DNA of 64,000 nucleotides from Mycolicibacterium fluoranthenivorans (GTDB lineage Bacteria > Actinomycetota > Actinomycetes > Mycobacteriales > Mycobacteriaceae): positions 1,736,001 to 1,800,000 of the forward strand of contig NZ_JAANOW010000001.1 of the NCBI RefSeq assembly GCF_011758805.1, given 5' to 3'. Both the position numbers and the translations under genes were made by a program. Under the pieces are notes generated by a model that was given only the letters and a program-made list of their open reading frames with translations, did not search any database and was not told where the DNA came from. Of this stretch, positions 8,618-17,175 are shown in pieces (the stretch's first letter is position 1; each line of letters starts with the position of its first letter).

Positions 8618-9693
8618 CCTCGCGGGCCGCCACGATAGATCTCGACGACACCGAGGGATTGATCGGTGCCGACCGCGAGGGTCTGTTGCGTGCGGCATCG
8701 ATGGCGGGAGCGCAGGTGCGTGCGACGGCATCGGCCGTCGACGAGGGTGCGCTCGACGGGTTGGGCACCGAGCGTCCACGCTCACTGATCTGGGTTGCCG
8801 GCCGCGGCGCCGCGGAGCCGGCGGGCGCCCTGCTGGCGGCCCTCTCGGCCGGGACGGCCGCCGAGCCGATCGTGATCGCTCCCGCGGTGCCGCCCTGGAT
8901 CGGACCGCTGGACGTCCTCGTCGTCGCGGGTGATGATCCGGGTGACCCGGTGCTGGCCGCGGCGGTGTCGACCGGTGTCCGCCGGGGTGCGCGCGTGGTG
9001 CTGGCCGCACCGTACGAAGGGCCACTCGGCGAGGCGGCCGGCGGTCGGGCAGCCGTGCTCGAGCCGCGGTTGCGGGTGCCCCCGGAGTTCGGCCTGTGCC
9101 GCTATCTGGCCGTGGGCCTGGCGACACTGCACCACATCGACCCCGCCGTGCAGATCGACCTCACGGCGCTGGCCGACGAGCTCGACGCCGAGGCGTTGCG
9201 CAACAGCGCCGGCCGCGAGGTCTTCACCAATGCCGCCAAATCGCTGGCCGACCGCTTGGCCGACCGCAACACGGTGCTCACGGGTGACAATCCCGCCACG
9301 CTGGTGCTGGCGCGCCATGCCAGTGCCGTCCTGCTGCGGGTGGGGCACCGGGTGGTCGCCGCCGCCGGGCTGTCCGACGCCCTGGCCGCACTGCATTCGG
9401 GTGCCGGCGTCGCCACCGCCCCCGACGACATGGCGGCACTCTTCCACGATGAGGAACTGGACGGACCGCTGCCAGACCGCTGGCGGGTACTGGTGTTGAC
9501 GCTGGCCGCCGAACGGGCCGCGGTGACGGCCCGCGTCGGCGGCCACCACCCCGACCTCGCCATGGTGGGTGTGCAGGACGTACCCGATGCTTTCGCGGCG
9601 CCCGTGGACCCCGGCCGGCCCGAGCAGCAGTTGGCGACATTGGCGGTGCGACTGGAGATGGCTGCTGTTTATCTTCGACTCACACGGGGCTGA
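8614..9693 (+). CDS. SIS-domain protein (TobH-like)
   Basis: A 359-residue protein related to bifunctional phosphoglucose/phosphomannose isomerases, usually annotated TobH-like (Rv3256c family). The C-terminal half contains EVFTNAAKSLADRLADRNTVLTGDNP, typical of the second SIS subdomain; the N-terminal half has a Rossmann-like sheet (SLIWVAGRGA, DVLVVAGDDPGDPVL). Catalytic residues of true isomerases cannot be confirmed here. It starts at GTG 8614 overlapping the pmmA stop by 4 bases and lies between two mannose enzymes, so a sugar-phosphate-binding or regulatory role is likely. Confidence 0.8.
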   Translation: MTSRAATIDLDDTEGLIGADREGLLRAASMAGAQVRATASAVDEGALDGLGTERPRSLIWVAGRGAAEPAGALLAALSAGTAAEPIVIAPAVPPWIGPLDVLVVAGDDPGDPVLAAAVSTGVRRGARVVLAAPYEGPLGEAAGGRAAVLEPRLRVPPEFGLCRYLAVGLATLHHIDPAVQIDLTALADELDAEALRNSAGREVFTNAAKSLADRLADRNTVLTGDNPATLVLARHASAVLLRVGHRVVAAAGLSDALAALHSGAGVATAPDDMAALFHDEELDGPLPDRWRVLVLTLAAERAAVTARVGGHHPDLAMVGVQDVPDAFAAPVDPGRPEQQLATLAVRLEMAAVYLRLTRG

Positions 9694-9732
9694 GAAGGCC
9701 GCAGGTACGAATACGGAAGGGCCGAGGACCAA

Positions 9733-10965
9733 GTGCAGTTGTTACGCGGAGCGATACGGACCTACGCGTGGGGGTCGCGGACGGCGATCGCCGAGTTCAC
9801 GGGTCGTCCGGCGCCTACCGCGCATCCAGAGGCAGAGTTGTGGCTCGGCGCGCACCCGGCCGATCCGGCGTGGGCGGAATATCCCGAGGGGCGACGATCT
9901 CTGGTGGAGGTGATCGCCGCCGACCCCGAGGGGCAGCTCGGCTCGGTGGTGCGCGCCCGGTTCGGAGATACCCTGCCCTTCCTGGTCAAAGTGCTCGCGG
10001 CCGACGAGCCGTTGTCACTTCAGGCCCATCCGAGCACGAAGCAGGCGATCGAGGGTTTCGAACGTGAGGACCGGCAGGGGGTCCCGCTGTCGTCGGCGAC
10101 ACGCAATTATCGGGATCGCAGCCACAAGCCGGAATTGATCGTCGCGCTCGAACCGTTCGAGGCCTTGGCCGGATTCCGTCCGGTCGCCCGCACCGTGGAA
10201 CTCATGCGGGCACTGGCGGTCCCTGACCTCGAACCGTATATCGAGCTGCTGAAGGACCAGTCGGACGCCGACGGGCTGAGGGCGCTGTTCACCACGTGGA
10301 TCACCGCGCCGCAACCTGACCTCGATGTCCTGGTTCCCGCCGTCATCGACGGTGCCATCAATTATGTACGTTCTGGTGCAACGGAATTCGCGCCGGTGGC
10401 CAAGACCCTGCTCGAACTCGGCGAGCGGTATCCCGGTGACGCCGGGGTGCTGGCCTCGATGCTGCTCAACCGGGTGCACCTGGAGCCGGGCCAGGCGATC
10501 TACCTCTCGGCCGGCAATCTGCACGCCTACCTGCGCGGGGTGGGTGTGGAGGTGATGGCCAACTCCGACAACGTGTTACGTGGTGGCCTCACGCCCAAGC
10601 ACGTCGACGTGCCGGAGCTGTTGCGGGTGTTGGACTTCGAGCCGGTGACCGAGGAGCGTCTGTTGCCGCCCGTCCAGCAGGACGGGTTCGCACGTGATTA
10701 CGTCACCCCCGCCGAGGAGTTCGCGGTGTCGGTGCTGTCGTTCGATGGCGAGGACCTCAGTCGGGAGATCGAGGTGACATGCCACCATGACGGGCCGCAG
10801 ATCCTGTTGTGTTCGCGAGGTGCCGCCGTGGTGAGCACCGGATCGGATTCGGTGAAACTCGAACAGGGCAGTGCTGCGTGGGTTTCGGCCGACGACGGTC
10901 CGTTCCGCGTGGTGGCCGAGGTGCCCACGGCACTGTTCCGTTCGACGGTGGGAATCCCCCGGTGA
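9733..10965 (+). CDS. manA: Mannose-6-phosphate isomerase, class I
   Basis: Interconverts fructose-6-phosphate and mannose-6-phosphate, the entry to mannose metabolism. The 410-residue cupin enzyme shows the zinc-site motifs of type I PMIs: PLSLQAHPS (about residue 97), HKPELIVAL (about 133) and GNLHAYLRG (about 260), plus NSDNVLRGGLTPKHVD. It follows the TobH-like gene by 39 bases in the same operon. Confidence 0.95.
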   Translation: MQLLRGAIRTYAWGSRTAIAEFTGRPAPTAHPEAELWLGAHPADPAWAEYPEGRRSLVEVIAADPEGQLGSVVRARFGDTLPFLVKVLAADEPLSLQAHPSTKQAIEGFEREDRQGVPLSSATRNYRDRSHKPELIVALEPFEALAGFRPVARTVELMRALAVPDLEPYIELLKDQSDADGLRALFTTWITAPQPDLDVLVPAVIDGAINYVRSGATEFAPVAKTLLELGERYPGDAGVLASMLLNRVHLEPGQAIYLSAGNLHAYLRGVGVEVMANSDNVLRGGLTPKHVDVPELLRVLDFEPVTEERLLPPVQQDGFARDYVTPAEEFAVSVLSFDGEDLSREIEVTCHHDGPQILLCSRGAAVVSTGSDSVKLEQGSAAWVSADDGPFRVVAEVPTALFRSTVGIPR

Positions 10966-10970
10966 GGACG

Positions 10971-11030
10971 ACAATCGCGACGACAATGGCGTCCACAATG
11001 GCGTCCACAACGGCGTCCACAACGGCATTG
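10971..11030 (+). repeat. 12-bp tandem repeat (five units)
   Basis: Five consecutive 12-base units run from 10971: the middle three are ACAATGGCGTCC, ACAATGGCGTCC and ACAACGGCGTCC; the first (ACAATCGCGACG) and last (ACAACGGCATTG) are degenerate. The array lies in the 100-base gap between manA and the acyltransferase gene. Array length might vary between strains. Confidence 0.85.
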
Positions 11031-11065
11031 ACCGCCGCGGCGGTACGCCCGGTAGAATCCCCGCT

Positions 11066-11668
11066 GTGATTCCGACGGAGCCCGCGAGCGGCGGACTGGC
11101 GCGACAGCTGAGGCGTTTCACCCCCACGAAATTCACGGCGTTGCTGCGGTGGATCAACCTGCGGTTGCGCGTCAAGGATATGCAGGCCCCGCCGTTCTGG
11201 ATCGGGCGCGGGTTTCACCTGCATGTCCAGCCGGGCGCCAAGATCCGGGGTTGTAAATCACTGTTCATCGATCGTCACAACGACTGGCGTATCGAAGGCG
11301 AACTCATCGTCGGTGACAATGTCCGGTTCGCCCCCAAGGTCACACTGTCGGTGCACGACAAGATCGTCATCGGTGCGAATTCACAGTTCGCCGAATGCGT
11401 GTCCGTCCACGACAACACCCACGTGGGTGCCGACAACGATGTCCCGTTCCACTTCCGCCCGCGCGACGCGGCACCGATCATCGTCGGTGAGAACGTCTGG
11501 GTGGGCGCCAAGGCCACCATCCTGATGGGTGTGACCATCGGTGACAACGTGGTCATCGGCGCAAATGCGGTCGTCACCCGTGACATTCCGCCGGGGGTCA
11601 TCGTCGGCGGGGTGCCCGCCAAGATCATCGGCCAGACGGTCAAGACGACCGACGCCGCCGCCGAGTAG
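11066..11668 (+). CDS. Hexapeptide-repeat acyltransferase
   Basis: A 200-residue protein with a left-handed beta-helix built from hexapeptides (ELIVGDNVRFAPKVTLSVHDKIVIG, PIIVGENVWVGAKATILMGVTIG, NVVIGANAVVTRDIPPGVIVGG), ending in the GVPAKIIG signature of maltose/serine O-acetyltransferase-like enzymes. The probable acceptor is a sugar or glycoconjugate; it cannot be named from sequence. GTG 11066 is chosen because codons upstream fall in the tandem repeat. It sits downstream of the mannose operon. Confidence 0.85.
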   Translation: MIPTEPASGGLARQLRRFTPTKFTALLRWINLRLRVKDMQAPPFWIGRGFHLHVQPGAKIRGCKSLFIDRHNDWRIEGELIVGDNVRFAPKVTLSVHDKIVIGANSQFAECVSVHDNTHVGADNDVPFHFRPRDAAPIIVGENVWVGAKATILMGVTIGDNVVIGANAVVTRDIPPGVIVGGVPAKIIGQTVKTTDAAAE

Positions 11669-11751
11669 CGACGACCTCTTCCCACCCGGCCACCCAGGCC
11701 CATGGGTGCCGTCGGCGACCCCGGGGCCTGACGTGTCGGCGTGTCTCGACG

Positions 11752-11769
11752 CCTGCCTGATCGGGTAGT
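11752..11769. promoter_or_regulatory. Dyad site upstream of mno (candidate MnoR operator)
   Basis: CCTGCCTGATCGGGTAG (11752-11768) matches 16 of 17 bases of the site at 15807 before the second alcohol dehydrogenase. It lies about 116 bases upstream of the mno start in a 216-base gap otherwise without genes. Confidence 0.5.
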
Positions 11770-11884
11770 TCCTCGGGTCCGGTCGGCGGGTACTGCTCGT
11801 AACCCATTGTGACGCGGGCCACGCGGGTCCACGGTAGGTGCACGGACGCGAAAGTCCGTCGCCAACCGCGAGGAGTTGAATCCA

Positions 11885-13156
11885 ATGGCCATTGAGCTGA
11901 ACCAGATTTGGGATTTCCCCATCAAGGAATTCCATCCGTTCCCGCGCGCGCTGCTCGGCGTCGGCGCCCACGACATCATCGGGGTGGAGGCCCGCAACCT
12001 CGGCTTCAAGCGCACTCTGCTGATGACCACCGGCCTGCGTGGTTCGGGCATCATCGAGGAACTCACCGGCAAGATCGAGTACCAGGGCGTCGAGGTCGTG
12101 CTCTACGACAAGGTGGAGTCCAACCCCAAGGACTACAACGTCATGGAGGCGGCCGCGCTCTACCAGCAGGAAAAGTGCGACAGCATCATCTCCATCGGCG
12201 GCGGCTCCAGCCACGACGCCGCCAAGGGTGCCCGCGTGGTGATCGCCCACGACGGCCGCAACATCAACGAGTTCGAGGGCTTCGCCAAGTCCACCAACAA
12301 GCAGAATCCGCCGCATATCGCGGTATCCACGACGGCCGGGACCGGTTCGGAGACCTCGTGGGCCTACGTCATCACCGACACCTCCGATATGGAGCACCCG
12401 CACAAGTGGGTCGGCTTCGACGAGGCCACCATCGTGACCCTGGCCATCGACGATCCGCTGCTGTACTACACCTGCCCCCAGCACTTCACCGCCTACTGCG
12501 GCTTCGACGTGCTGGCGCACGGCAGCGAGCCGTACGTGTCGCGGCTGGATTTCGCGCCGTCGCTCGGAAATGCCCTGTACTCAGTGGAACTCGTGGCCAA
12601 GCACCTGCGTGAGGCGGTGTTCGAACCGCGCAACCTGAAGGCCCGCGAAGGCATGATGAACGCGCAGTACATCGCCGGGCAGGCGTTCAACTCCGGCGGT
12701 CTGGGCATCGTACACTCGATCAGCCACGCGGTCTCGGCGTTCTTCGACAGCCATCACGGGCTCAACAACGCCATCGCGCTGCCGCGGGTGTGGGAGTACA
12801 ACCTGCCCTCGCGTTACGAGCGCTACGCGCAGCTGGCCACCGCCATGGGCGTGGACACCCGCAACATGACCACCGTGCAGGCGGCCGACGCGGCGGTCGA
12901 GGCGGCCATCCGGCTGTCCCAGGATGTCGGCATCCCGGACAACTTCTCCCAGGTGCGCACGGACTCCTACGCGAAGAACCGGATGAACACGGGCAAGTAC
13001 GCCGGCAAGGGTGAGCGCATCTTGGGCGACGACAAGACCGTGCTGGCCATCTCCGAGCACATCCAGGGCGACTGGTGCACACCCGGCAACCCACGCGAGG
13101 TCACGGTGGAATCGATGGTCCCGGTCGTCGGGCACGCGATCAACGAGTCCTATTAG
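11885..13156 (+). CDS. mno: NDMA-dependent methanol/1,3-propanediol dehydrogenase
   Basis: Oxidises methanol and short alcohols/diols; the family (Mno/Mdo) uses a tightly bound nicotinamide cofactor recycled through mycofactocin in vivo and NDMA in vitro. The 423-residue product is a group III metal-dependent ADH: NADP-site SIGGGSSHDAAKG (about residue 100), TTAGTGSE (about 145), and metal ligands in FDVLAHGSEPY (about 205), HSISHA and FFDSHHGLNNA (about 275-290). ATG 11885 follows GAGGAG by 9 bases; TTG 11876 is a weaker alternative. Followed by moxR and VWA genes. Likely controlled by the MnoS/MnoR pair and the dyad at 11752. Confidence 0.92.
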   Translation: MAIELNQIWDFPIKEFHPFPRALLGVGAHDIIGVEARNLGFKRTLLMTTGLRGSGIIEELTGKIEYQGVEVVLYDKVESNPKDYNVMEAAALYQQEKCDSIISIGGGSSHDAAKGARVVIAHDGRNINEFEGFAKSTNKQNPPHIAVSTTAGTGSETSWAYVITDTSDMEHPHKWVGFDEATIVTLAIDDPLLYYTCPQHFTAYCGFDVLAHGSEPYVSRLDFAPSLGNALYSVELVAKHLREAVFEPRNLKAREGMMNAQYIAGQAFNSGGLGIVHSISHAVSAFFDSHHGLNNAIALPRVWEYNLPSRYERYAQLATAMGVDTRNMTTVQAADAAVEAAIRLSQDVGIPDNFSQVRTDSYAKNRMNTGKYAGKGERILGDDKTVLAISEHIQGDWCTPGNPREVTVESMVPVVGHAINESY

Positions 13157-13159
13157 GCA

Positions 13160-13212
13160 GCGATTTGTGCACGTTCAGCGGCGCCACCCGCCGCTGAACG
13201 TGCACAAATCGC
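13160..13212. repeat. Perfect 24-bp inverted repeat between mno and moxR
   Basis: Left arm 13160-13183 and right arm 13189-13212 are perfectly complementary over 24 bases around a 5-base loop (CCACC). It starts 3 bases after the mno stop and ends 17 bases before the moxR ATG. It could act as a terminator/attenuator, mRNA stabiliser, or be a copy of a dispersed palindromic element. Confidence 0.9.
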
Positions 13213-13229
13213 CAGACCAGGAGATTGAG

Positions 13230-14306
13230 ATGACCGCTGTGCCGGTCCACAACCTTGATGAGCTCGTCACCTATTCCAGTGCAAGCGATCTGGCGGCGGC
13301 GTTGCGCGAGCAGGACTACATCGCCGATGACGATCTGGCCACCGTGGTGCATTTGGCGACCGCGCTGGATCGCCCGCTGCTGTTGGAGGGACCGGCCGGT
13401 GTCGGCAAGACCGAACTGGCCAAGGCGCTCGCCGCCGCGAGCGGCCGCCGGCTGATCCGACTGCAGTGCTACGAGGGTCTCGACGACAACCGGGTGCTCT
13501 ATGAGTGGGACTATGCCAAGCAACTGCTGCACGTGCAGATGCTGCGCGACCGGATCACCGCCTCCACCAAGGACATCGGCGATGTCGAGGAGGCCTCCCG
13601 GTATCTGTCCGAGCGTGATTTCGGACTGTACTCGGAGGCGTTCCTGTCGGTGCGGCCACTGCTGGAGTCGGTGCTCTCCGAGCAACCGGTGGTGCTGCTG
13701 GTCGATGAGGTCGACCGCACCGAGGAAGCCATGGAGGCGTTACTGCTGGAGGTGCTTGCCGAGCGGCAGGTGACCATCCCCGAGATCGGCACGTTCGTCG
13801 CGCGTTCGGTGCCGTGGGTGGTGCTGACGTCCAATGACACCAGGGAGTTGTCCGCCGCGCTGAAGCGTCGCTGCCTGCACTACCACCTCGATTTCCCCAC
13901 CCCGCAACGAGAACGGGCGATCGTCGGGGTGCGCGCTCCGCAGGTGGAACCGGCGGTCGTCGCCGGAGTCGTGGAGCTGGCCCGGACCCTGCGTGAGCTT
14001 CCGCTGCGCAAGAGTCCGTCCATCTCCGAGGTGATCGACGCAGCCCGGGCGGCCGCGATCCTCGGTACCCACGACGATGCGCTCCTGTTGTCGGCGCTGG
14101 TGAAGTTCACCAGTGATCGCGATATCGCCTTGCGGCACTTGGCCTCCGCACCCGAGGTGTCGACTGACACCGGCACGCCGGAGCGGGTCACGGTGGCATC
14201 GCGGCCCGCCAACACCACGACCGCGACGTTCCGCGGGCGGGGTGGCGGGAGCGGGCACAGCCGGGGTGGCGCGAACAGCCGGGCTGGTCAGAGCGGCAAG
14301 CGATGA
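13230..14306 (+). CDS. MoxR-family AAA+ ATPase
   Basis: MoxR ATPases act with a VWA partner as chaperones that mature metal- or cofactor-containing enzymes. The 358-residue product has Walker A LEGPAGVGKTELAK (about residue 52), Walker B VVLLVDEVDRTEE (about 155), sensor-1 LTSNDTRELS (about 195) and the MoxR-typical LKRRCLHYHLDFP. The C-terminal 40 residues are Gly/Arg/Ser/Thr-rich. ATG 13230 has AGGAG upstream. Lies between two alcohol dehydrogenase genes and overlaps the VWA gene by 4 bases, suggesting it helps assemble those dehydrogenases. Confidence 0.9.
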   Translation: MTAVPVHNLDELVTYSSASDLAAALREQDYIADDDLATVVHLATALDRPLLLEGPAGVGKTELAKALAAASGRRLIRLQCYEGLDDNRVLYEWDYAKQLLHVQMLRDRITASTKDIGDVEEASRYLSERDFGLYSEAFLSVRPLLESVLSEQPVVLLVDEVDRTEEAMEALLLEVLAERQVTIPEIGTFVARSVPWVVLTSNDTRELSAALKRRCLHYHLDFPTPQRERAIVGVRAPQVEPAVVAGVVELARTLRELPLRKSPSISEVIDAARAAAILGTHDDALLLSALVKFTSDRDIALRHLASAPEVSTDTGTPERVTVASRPANTTTATFRGRGGGSGHSRGGANSRAGQSGKR

Positions 14307-15796
14307 CACCGGCGCAGCTGCTCGACGCTGTCGCAGCGGCGTTCGGGCAGCTGCTGCGCAGATCCGGGGTGGCCACCTCCCCGGCCGAGGTGATCGAGGT
14401 GCGCCGGGTGCTCGGCCTGCTTGGCGCCTCCGACCGCGCGGTGCTGCGGGCCGCGCTGCGGGCCACCTGCGCGAAATACGGTCGTGAACAACGAGGTTTC
14501 GATCGTGCCTTCGACGCGATGTTCGGTGCCTCGGTGCCGGCACACCCGCAGCACGAGGCGGGCCCGAGCCGTGCTCACACCGGCTCGGGCCTGCCCGACC
14601 AACTCGAGATCGACGACGACGTGGAGGTGGGCCGGTACGCCGAGTACAACGAGCGTGCCGCGGAGGTGGGCGATCACTTCGACACCCCGGAGGCCGACAA
14701 GGGTTTCAACCCGCACAAAGACGATGACGACTACAGCGTGACGGGCGCCGACAATGAGTTGACGGTGTCCGCCGAGGCCGATGAGGGTCGTCGCGGCGTC
14801 CGCTACACGGTGGAGGTGGACCGGGCCGCGTCGTGCGCGGCCGGTGATCTCGCCGATTCCGTGGGACCGGTGGTGGCCGGTTCGTTGAGCTTCGATGATC
14901 CCGACTCCATCCTGGCCTGGCTGGACACCTACGACCCCGGCCGAACCTATGGCGGGGACGCCGGAGACCCCCTGACGGCCGAACAATTGCACCAGCTGAC
15001 GCAGGCGGTCGAGGGGTTCGTCGCGGCGCTGGCTGAACGCGCCGGGCTCAGCGCCGAGCCCGACGGTTCGGGTGCACCGACGGATACCGGTCTGGCCGCC
15101 GACATCGATCTGGCCTGCCATGAGGTGCTGCGCCGGATGCGCGGGGCGCGCCGGCCCCGGCCCCGGGAGCACGGCCGGGGTCGGCTGGATATGCGTCGCA
15201 CCAGCCGCACCGCCCTGCGCACCGACGGTGTCCCGTTCCACCTGGTGAGGCGTACGCCGTTGCCGGACCGGATTCGGCTGCTGGTGATCGCCGACGTCTC
15301 GCTGTCGGTGCGGCCGGTCACCGCCTTCACCCTGCGGCTGGCCCAGGCCATGCACCGGCGTGCGCACCGCTGCCGGGTGATGGCCTTCGTGGACCGTCCC
15401 GTCGATGTCACCGAGATCCTGCTGCGCGCCGGAGGTGACGACGCGCTGGCCGCCGTGTTGGCCGAGGCCCAGCTGGATCTGCAGGCCAGCAGCGACTACG
15501 GACGGGTGTTCGGCGAGATGCTGGGTGGTCAGGCCGATGCCTTGGACTCGCGCACCGCGGTGCTGATCGTCGGCGACGGCCGCAGCGGCGGGTTGCCGCC
15601 CGGCGTCGACCGGCTCCGGGCGCTGCGCCGGCGCGTGCACCGGCTGGCCTGGGTGACCCCGGAGCCGCAGCGGTATTGGGCGCAGGCCACCTGCGCCATG
15701 CCGGACTACGCGCAGATATGCGACAGAGTCGTCGTCGCCAGTGACGCCGAAGGTCTCGCCGCACGCGCGGCCGAACTGGCGAACGCCCTGTCCTGA
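14303..15796 (+). CDS. VWA-domain (CoxE-like) protein
   Basis: The 497-residue product has an N-terminal helical region, an acidic low-complexity middle (about residues 85-170), and a C-terminal von Willebrand A domain with the MIDAS-like start VIADVSLSV (about residue 330; DXSXS) as in CoxE proteins. It overlaps moxR by ATGA. In CoxD/CoxE and MoxR/VWA systems this pair activates a metalloenzyme; here the neighbours suggest the alcohol dehydrogenases. Cytoplasmic; no signal peptide or membrane segment. Confidence 0.88.
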   Translation: MTPAQLLDAVAAAFGQLLRRSGVATSPAEVIEVRRVLGLLGASDRAVLRAALRATCAKYGREQRGFDRAFDAMFGASVPAHPQHEAGPSRAHTGSGLPDQLEIDDDVEVGRYAEYNERAAEVGDHFDTPEADKGFNPHKDDDDYSVTGADNELTVSAEADEGRRGVRYTVEVDRAASCAAGDLADSVGPVVAGSLSFDDPDSILAWLDTYDPGRTYGGDAGDPLTAEQLHQLTQAVEGFVAALAERAGLSAEPDGSGAPTDTGLAADIDLACHEVLRRMRGARRPRPREHGRGRLDMRRTSRTALRTDGVPFHLVRRTPLPDRIRLLVIADVSLSVRPVTAFTLRLAQAMHRRAHRCRVMAFVDRPVDVTEILLRAGGDDALAAVLAEAQLDLQASSDYGRVFGEMLGGQADALDSRTAVLIVGDGRSGGLPPGVDRLRALRRRVHRLAWVTPEPQRYWAQATCAMPDYAQICDRVVVASDAEGLAARAAELANALS

Positions 15797-15806
15797 CCCG
15801 GCTCGA

Positions 15807-15824
15807 CCTGCCCGATCGGGTAGG
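15807..15824. promoter_or_regulatory. Dyad site upstream of second alcohol dehydrogenase (candidate MnoR operator)
   Basis: CCTGCCCGA and TCGGGTAGG form a near-perfect 18-base palindrome (8 of 9 paired positions). Nearly the same sequence occurs at 11752 before mno. It lies 92 bases upstream of the chosen start. Confidence 0.55.
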
Positions 15825-15915
15825 TCGGCGCCTACCCACCTGCACATTGGTTCCACCCGTATGCCGACGTAGGGTAGGAGGTGTTACGTGGATCACACAG
15901 CAGGGAGCGCGCGAG

Positions 15916-17151
15916 GTGATAGCGCAGTTCGCACAGCCCGAAGCGACGGGCGCGTCGGGAGTATCGCTGTCGGTGCCGACCACCCGGGGTGACGGGCTGC
16001 CCAGCCGGCTGCTGAAATTCCACGCCCCGGAGATCGTGTTCGGCCTCGACTCGATGGCCGAAGCGGCGCACGCCGCGTTGCGCCTCGGCGGACTGCGGCC
16101 ACTGCTGGTCACCGATCCCGGACTCATCGAAGCCGGCTGGGTCGACGAACTCGTCGTCCATCTCCGGGGCCAAGGTGTGCAGGCCCAGGTATGGAGTGCG
16201 CTGACGCCCAACCCCAAGGACCACGAGATCACCGCGGGCCACGAGTTCTACCGCTCACGCGGCTGCGATGTGCTGATCGCCCTGGGTGGCGGGTCGGTGA
16301 TCGACGCGGCGAAGGGCATCGCCATCCTGGCCGCCAATGGCGGAGACATCCTGGACTACGCCGGTGTGGACAAGGCGACCATGCCCATCCCACCGCTGGT
16401 GGTGCTCCCGTCGACCTCGGGCACGGGCGCCGATGTCTCCCAGTTCTGCATCGTCACCGACACCACGCGCAACACCAAGATCACCATCCTGGGCCGGGCG
16501 CTGGTGCCCGATATCACCGTCATCGACCCGAGACTGCTGACCACGATGCCCGAATGGCTCAACGCGGCAACGGGATTGGATGCCCTCACCCACGGAATCG
16601 AGGCGTTCGTCTCACTCGGTCACAACCAGCTCACCGACCACCATGCGCTGCGCTCGGTGGTCATGGTGACCGAGAATCTGGTGACCACCATCGAACGGCC
16701 GCAGGACATGCCGGCCCGGGTGTTGATGGCGCAGGCCGCGTTGGAGGCCGGGCTGGCGTTCACCAATGCCATCCTGGGCGCCGCGCACGCGATGAGCCAT
16801 CAAGTGGGCGGCCTGCTCGACCTGCCGCACGGGGTGATCAACGGGGTGTTGCTGCCGCATGTGGTGCGCTTCAACGCCGAGGCGGATCCCGCGCCGTTCG
16901 CCACCATCGCCGCCTGCCTGGGGATCGCCGACAAACGTGCCCCCGATCTGGAATCCGCGCTGGCCCTGGCCGATCGACTGCAGGACCTGGCCCGGCAGGT
17001 GGGCGTCCCGCGCGGGCTGGCCGAACTGGGCGTGCGTGAGGATGATGTGCCGGTCCTGGCCCGCAACGCGATGGCCGACGCCTGCCTGACCACCAACCCG
17101 AGAGCCGCCGATGAGGCCCAGTTGCGGGCCCTGTTCCGGGCCGCGCTATGA
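15916..17151 (+). CDS. Iron-containing alcohol dehydrogenase
   Basis: A 411-residue group III alcohol dehydrogenase, distinct from Mno (about the same fold, low identity). Motifs: ALGGGSVIDAAKG (cofactor site, about residue 120), LPSTSGTGADVSQF (about 160), metal ligands in ATGLDALTHGIEAF (about 215) and GAAHAMSHQVGGLLDLPHGVINGVLLPHV (about 285-310; read in shorter pieces). Start GTG 15916 is chosen because upstream codons in frame are not conserved-looking; TTG 15847 is possible. It precedes the mnoS-like kinase and may be part of the same transcript. Substrate probably a short alcohol or diol. Confidence 0.85.
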   Translation: MIAQFAQPEATGASGVSLSVPTTRGDGLPSRLLKFHAPEIVFGLDSMAEAAHAALRLGGLRPLLVTDPGLIEAGWVDELVVHLRGQGVQAQVWSALTPNPKDHEITAGHEFYRSRGCDVLIALGGGSVIDAAKGIAILAANGGDILDYAGVDKATMPIPPLVVLPSTSGTGADVSQFCIVTDTTRNTKITILGRALVPDITVIDPRLLTTMPEWLNAATGLDALTHGIEAFVSLGHNQLTDHHALRSVVMVTENLVTTIERPQDMPARVLMAQAALEAGLAFTNAILGAAHAMSHQVGGLLDLPHGVINGVLLPHVVRFNAEADPAPFATIAACLGIADKRAPDLESALALADRLQDLARQVGVPRGLAELGVREDDVPVLARNAMADACLTTNPRAADEAQLRALFRAAL

Positions 17152-17175
17152 GGATGGCCTTGTGAGATCAGCACA

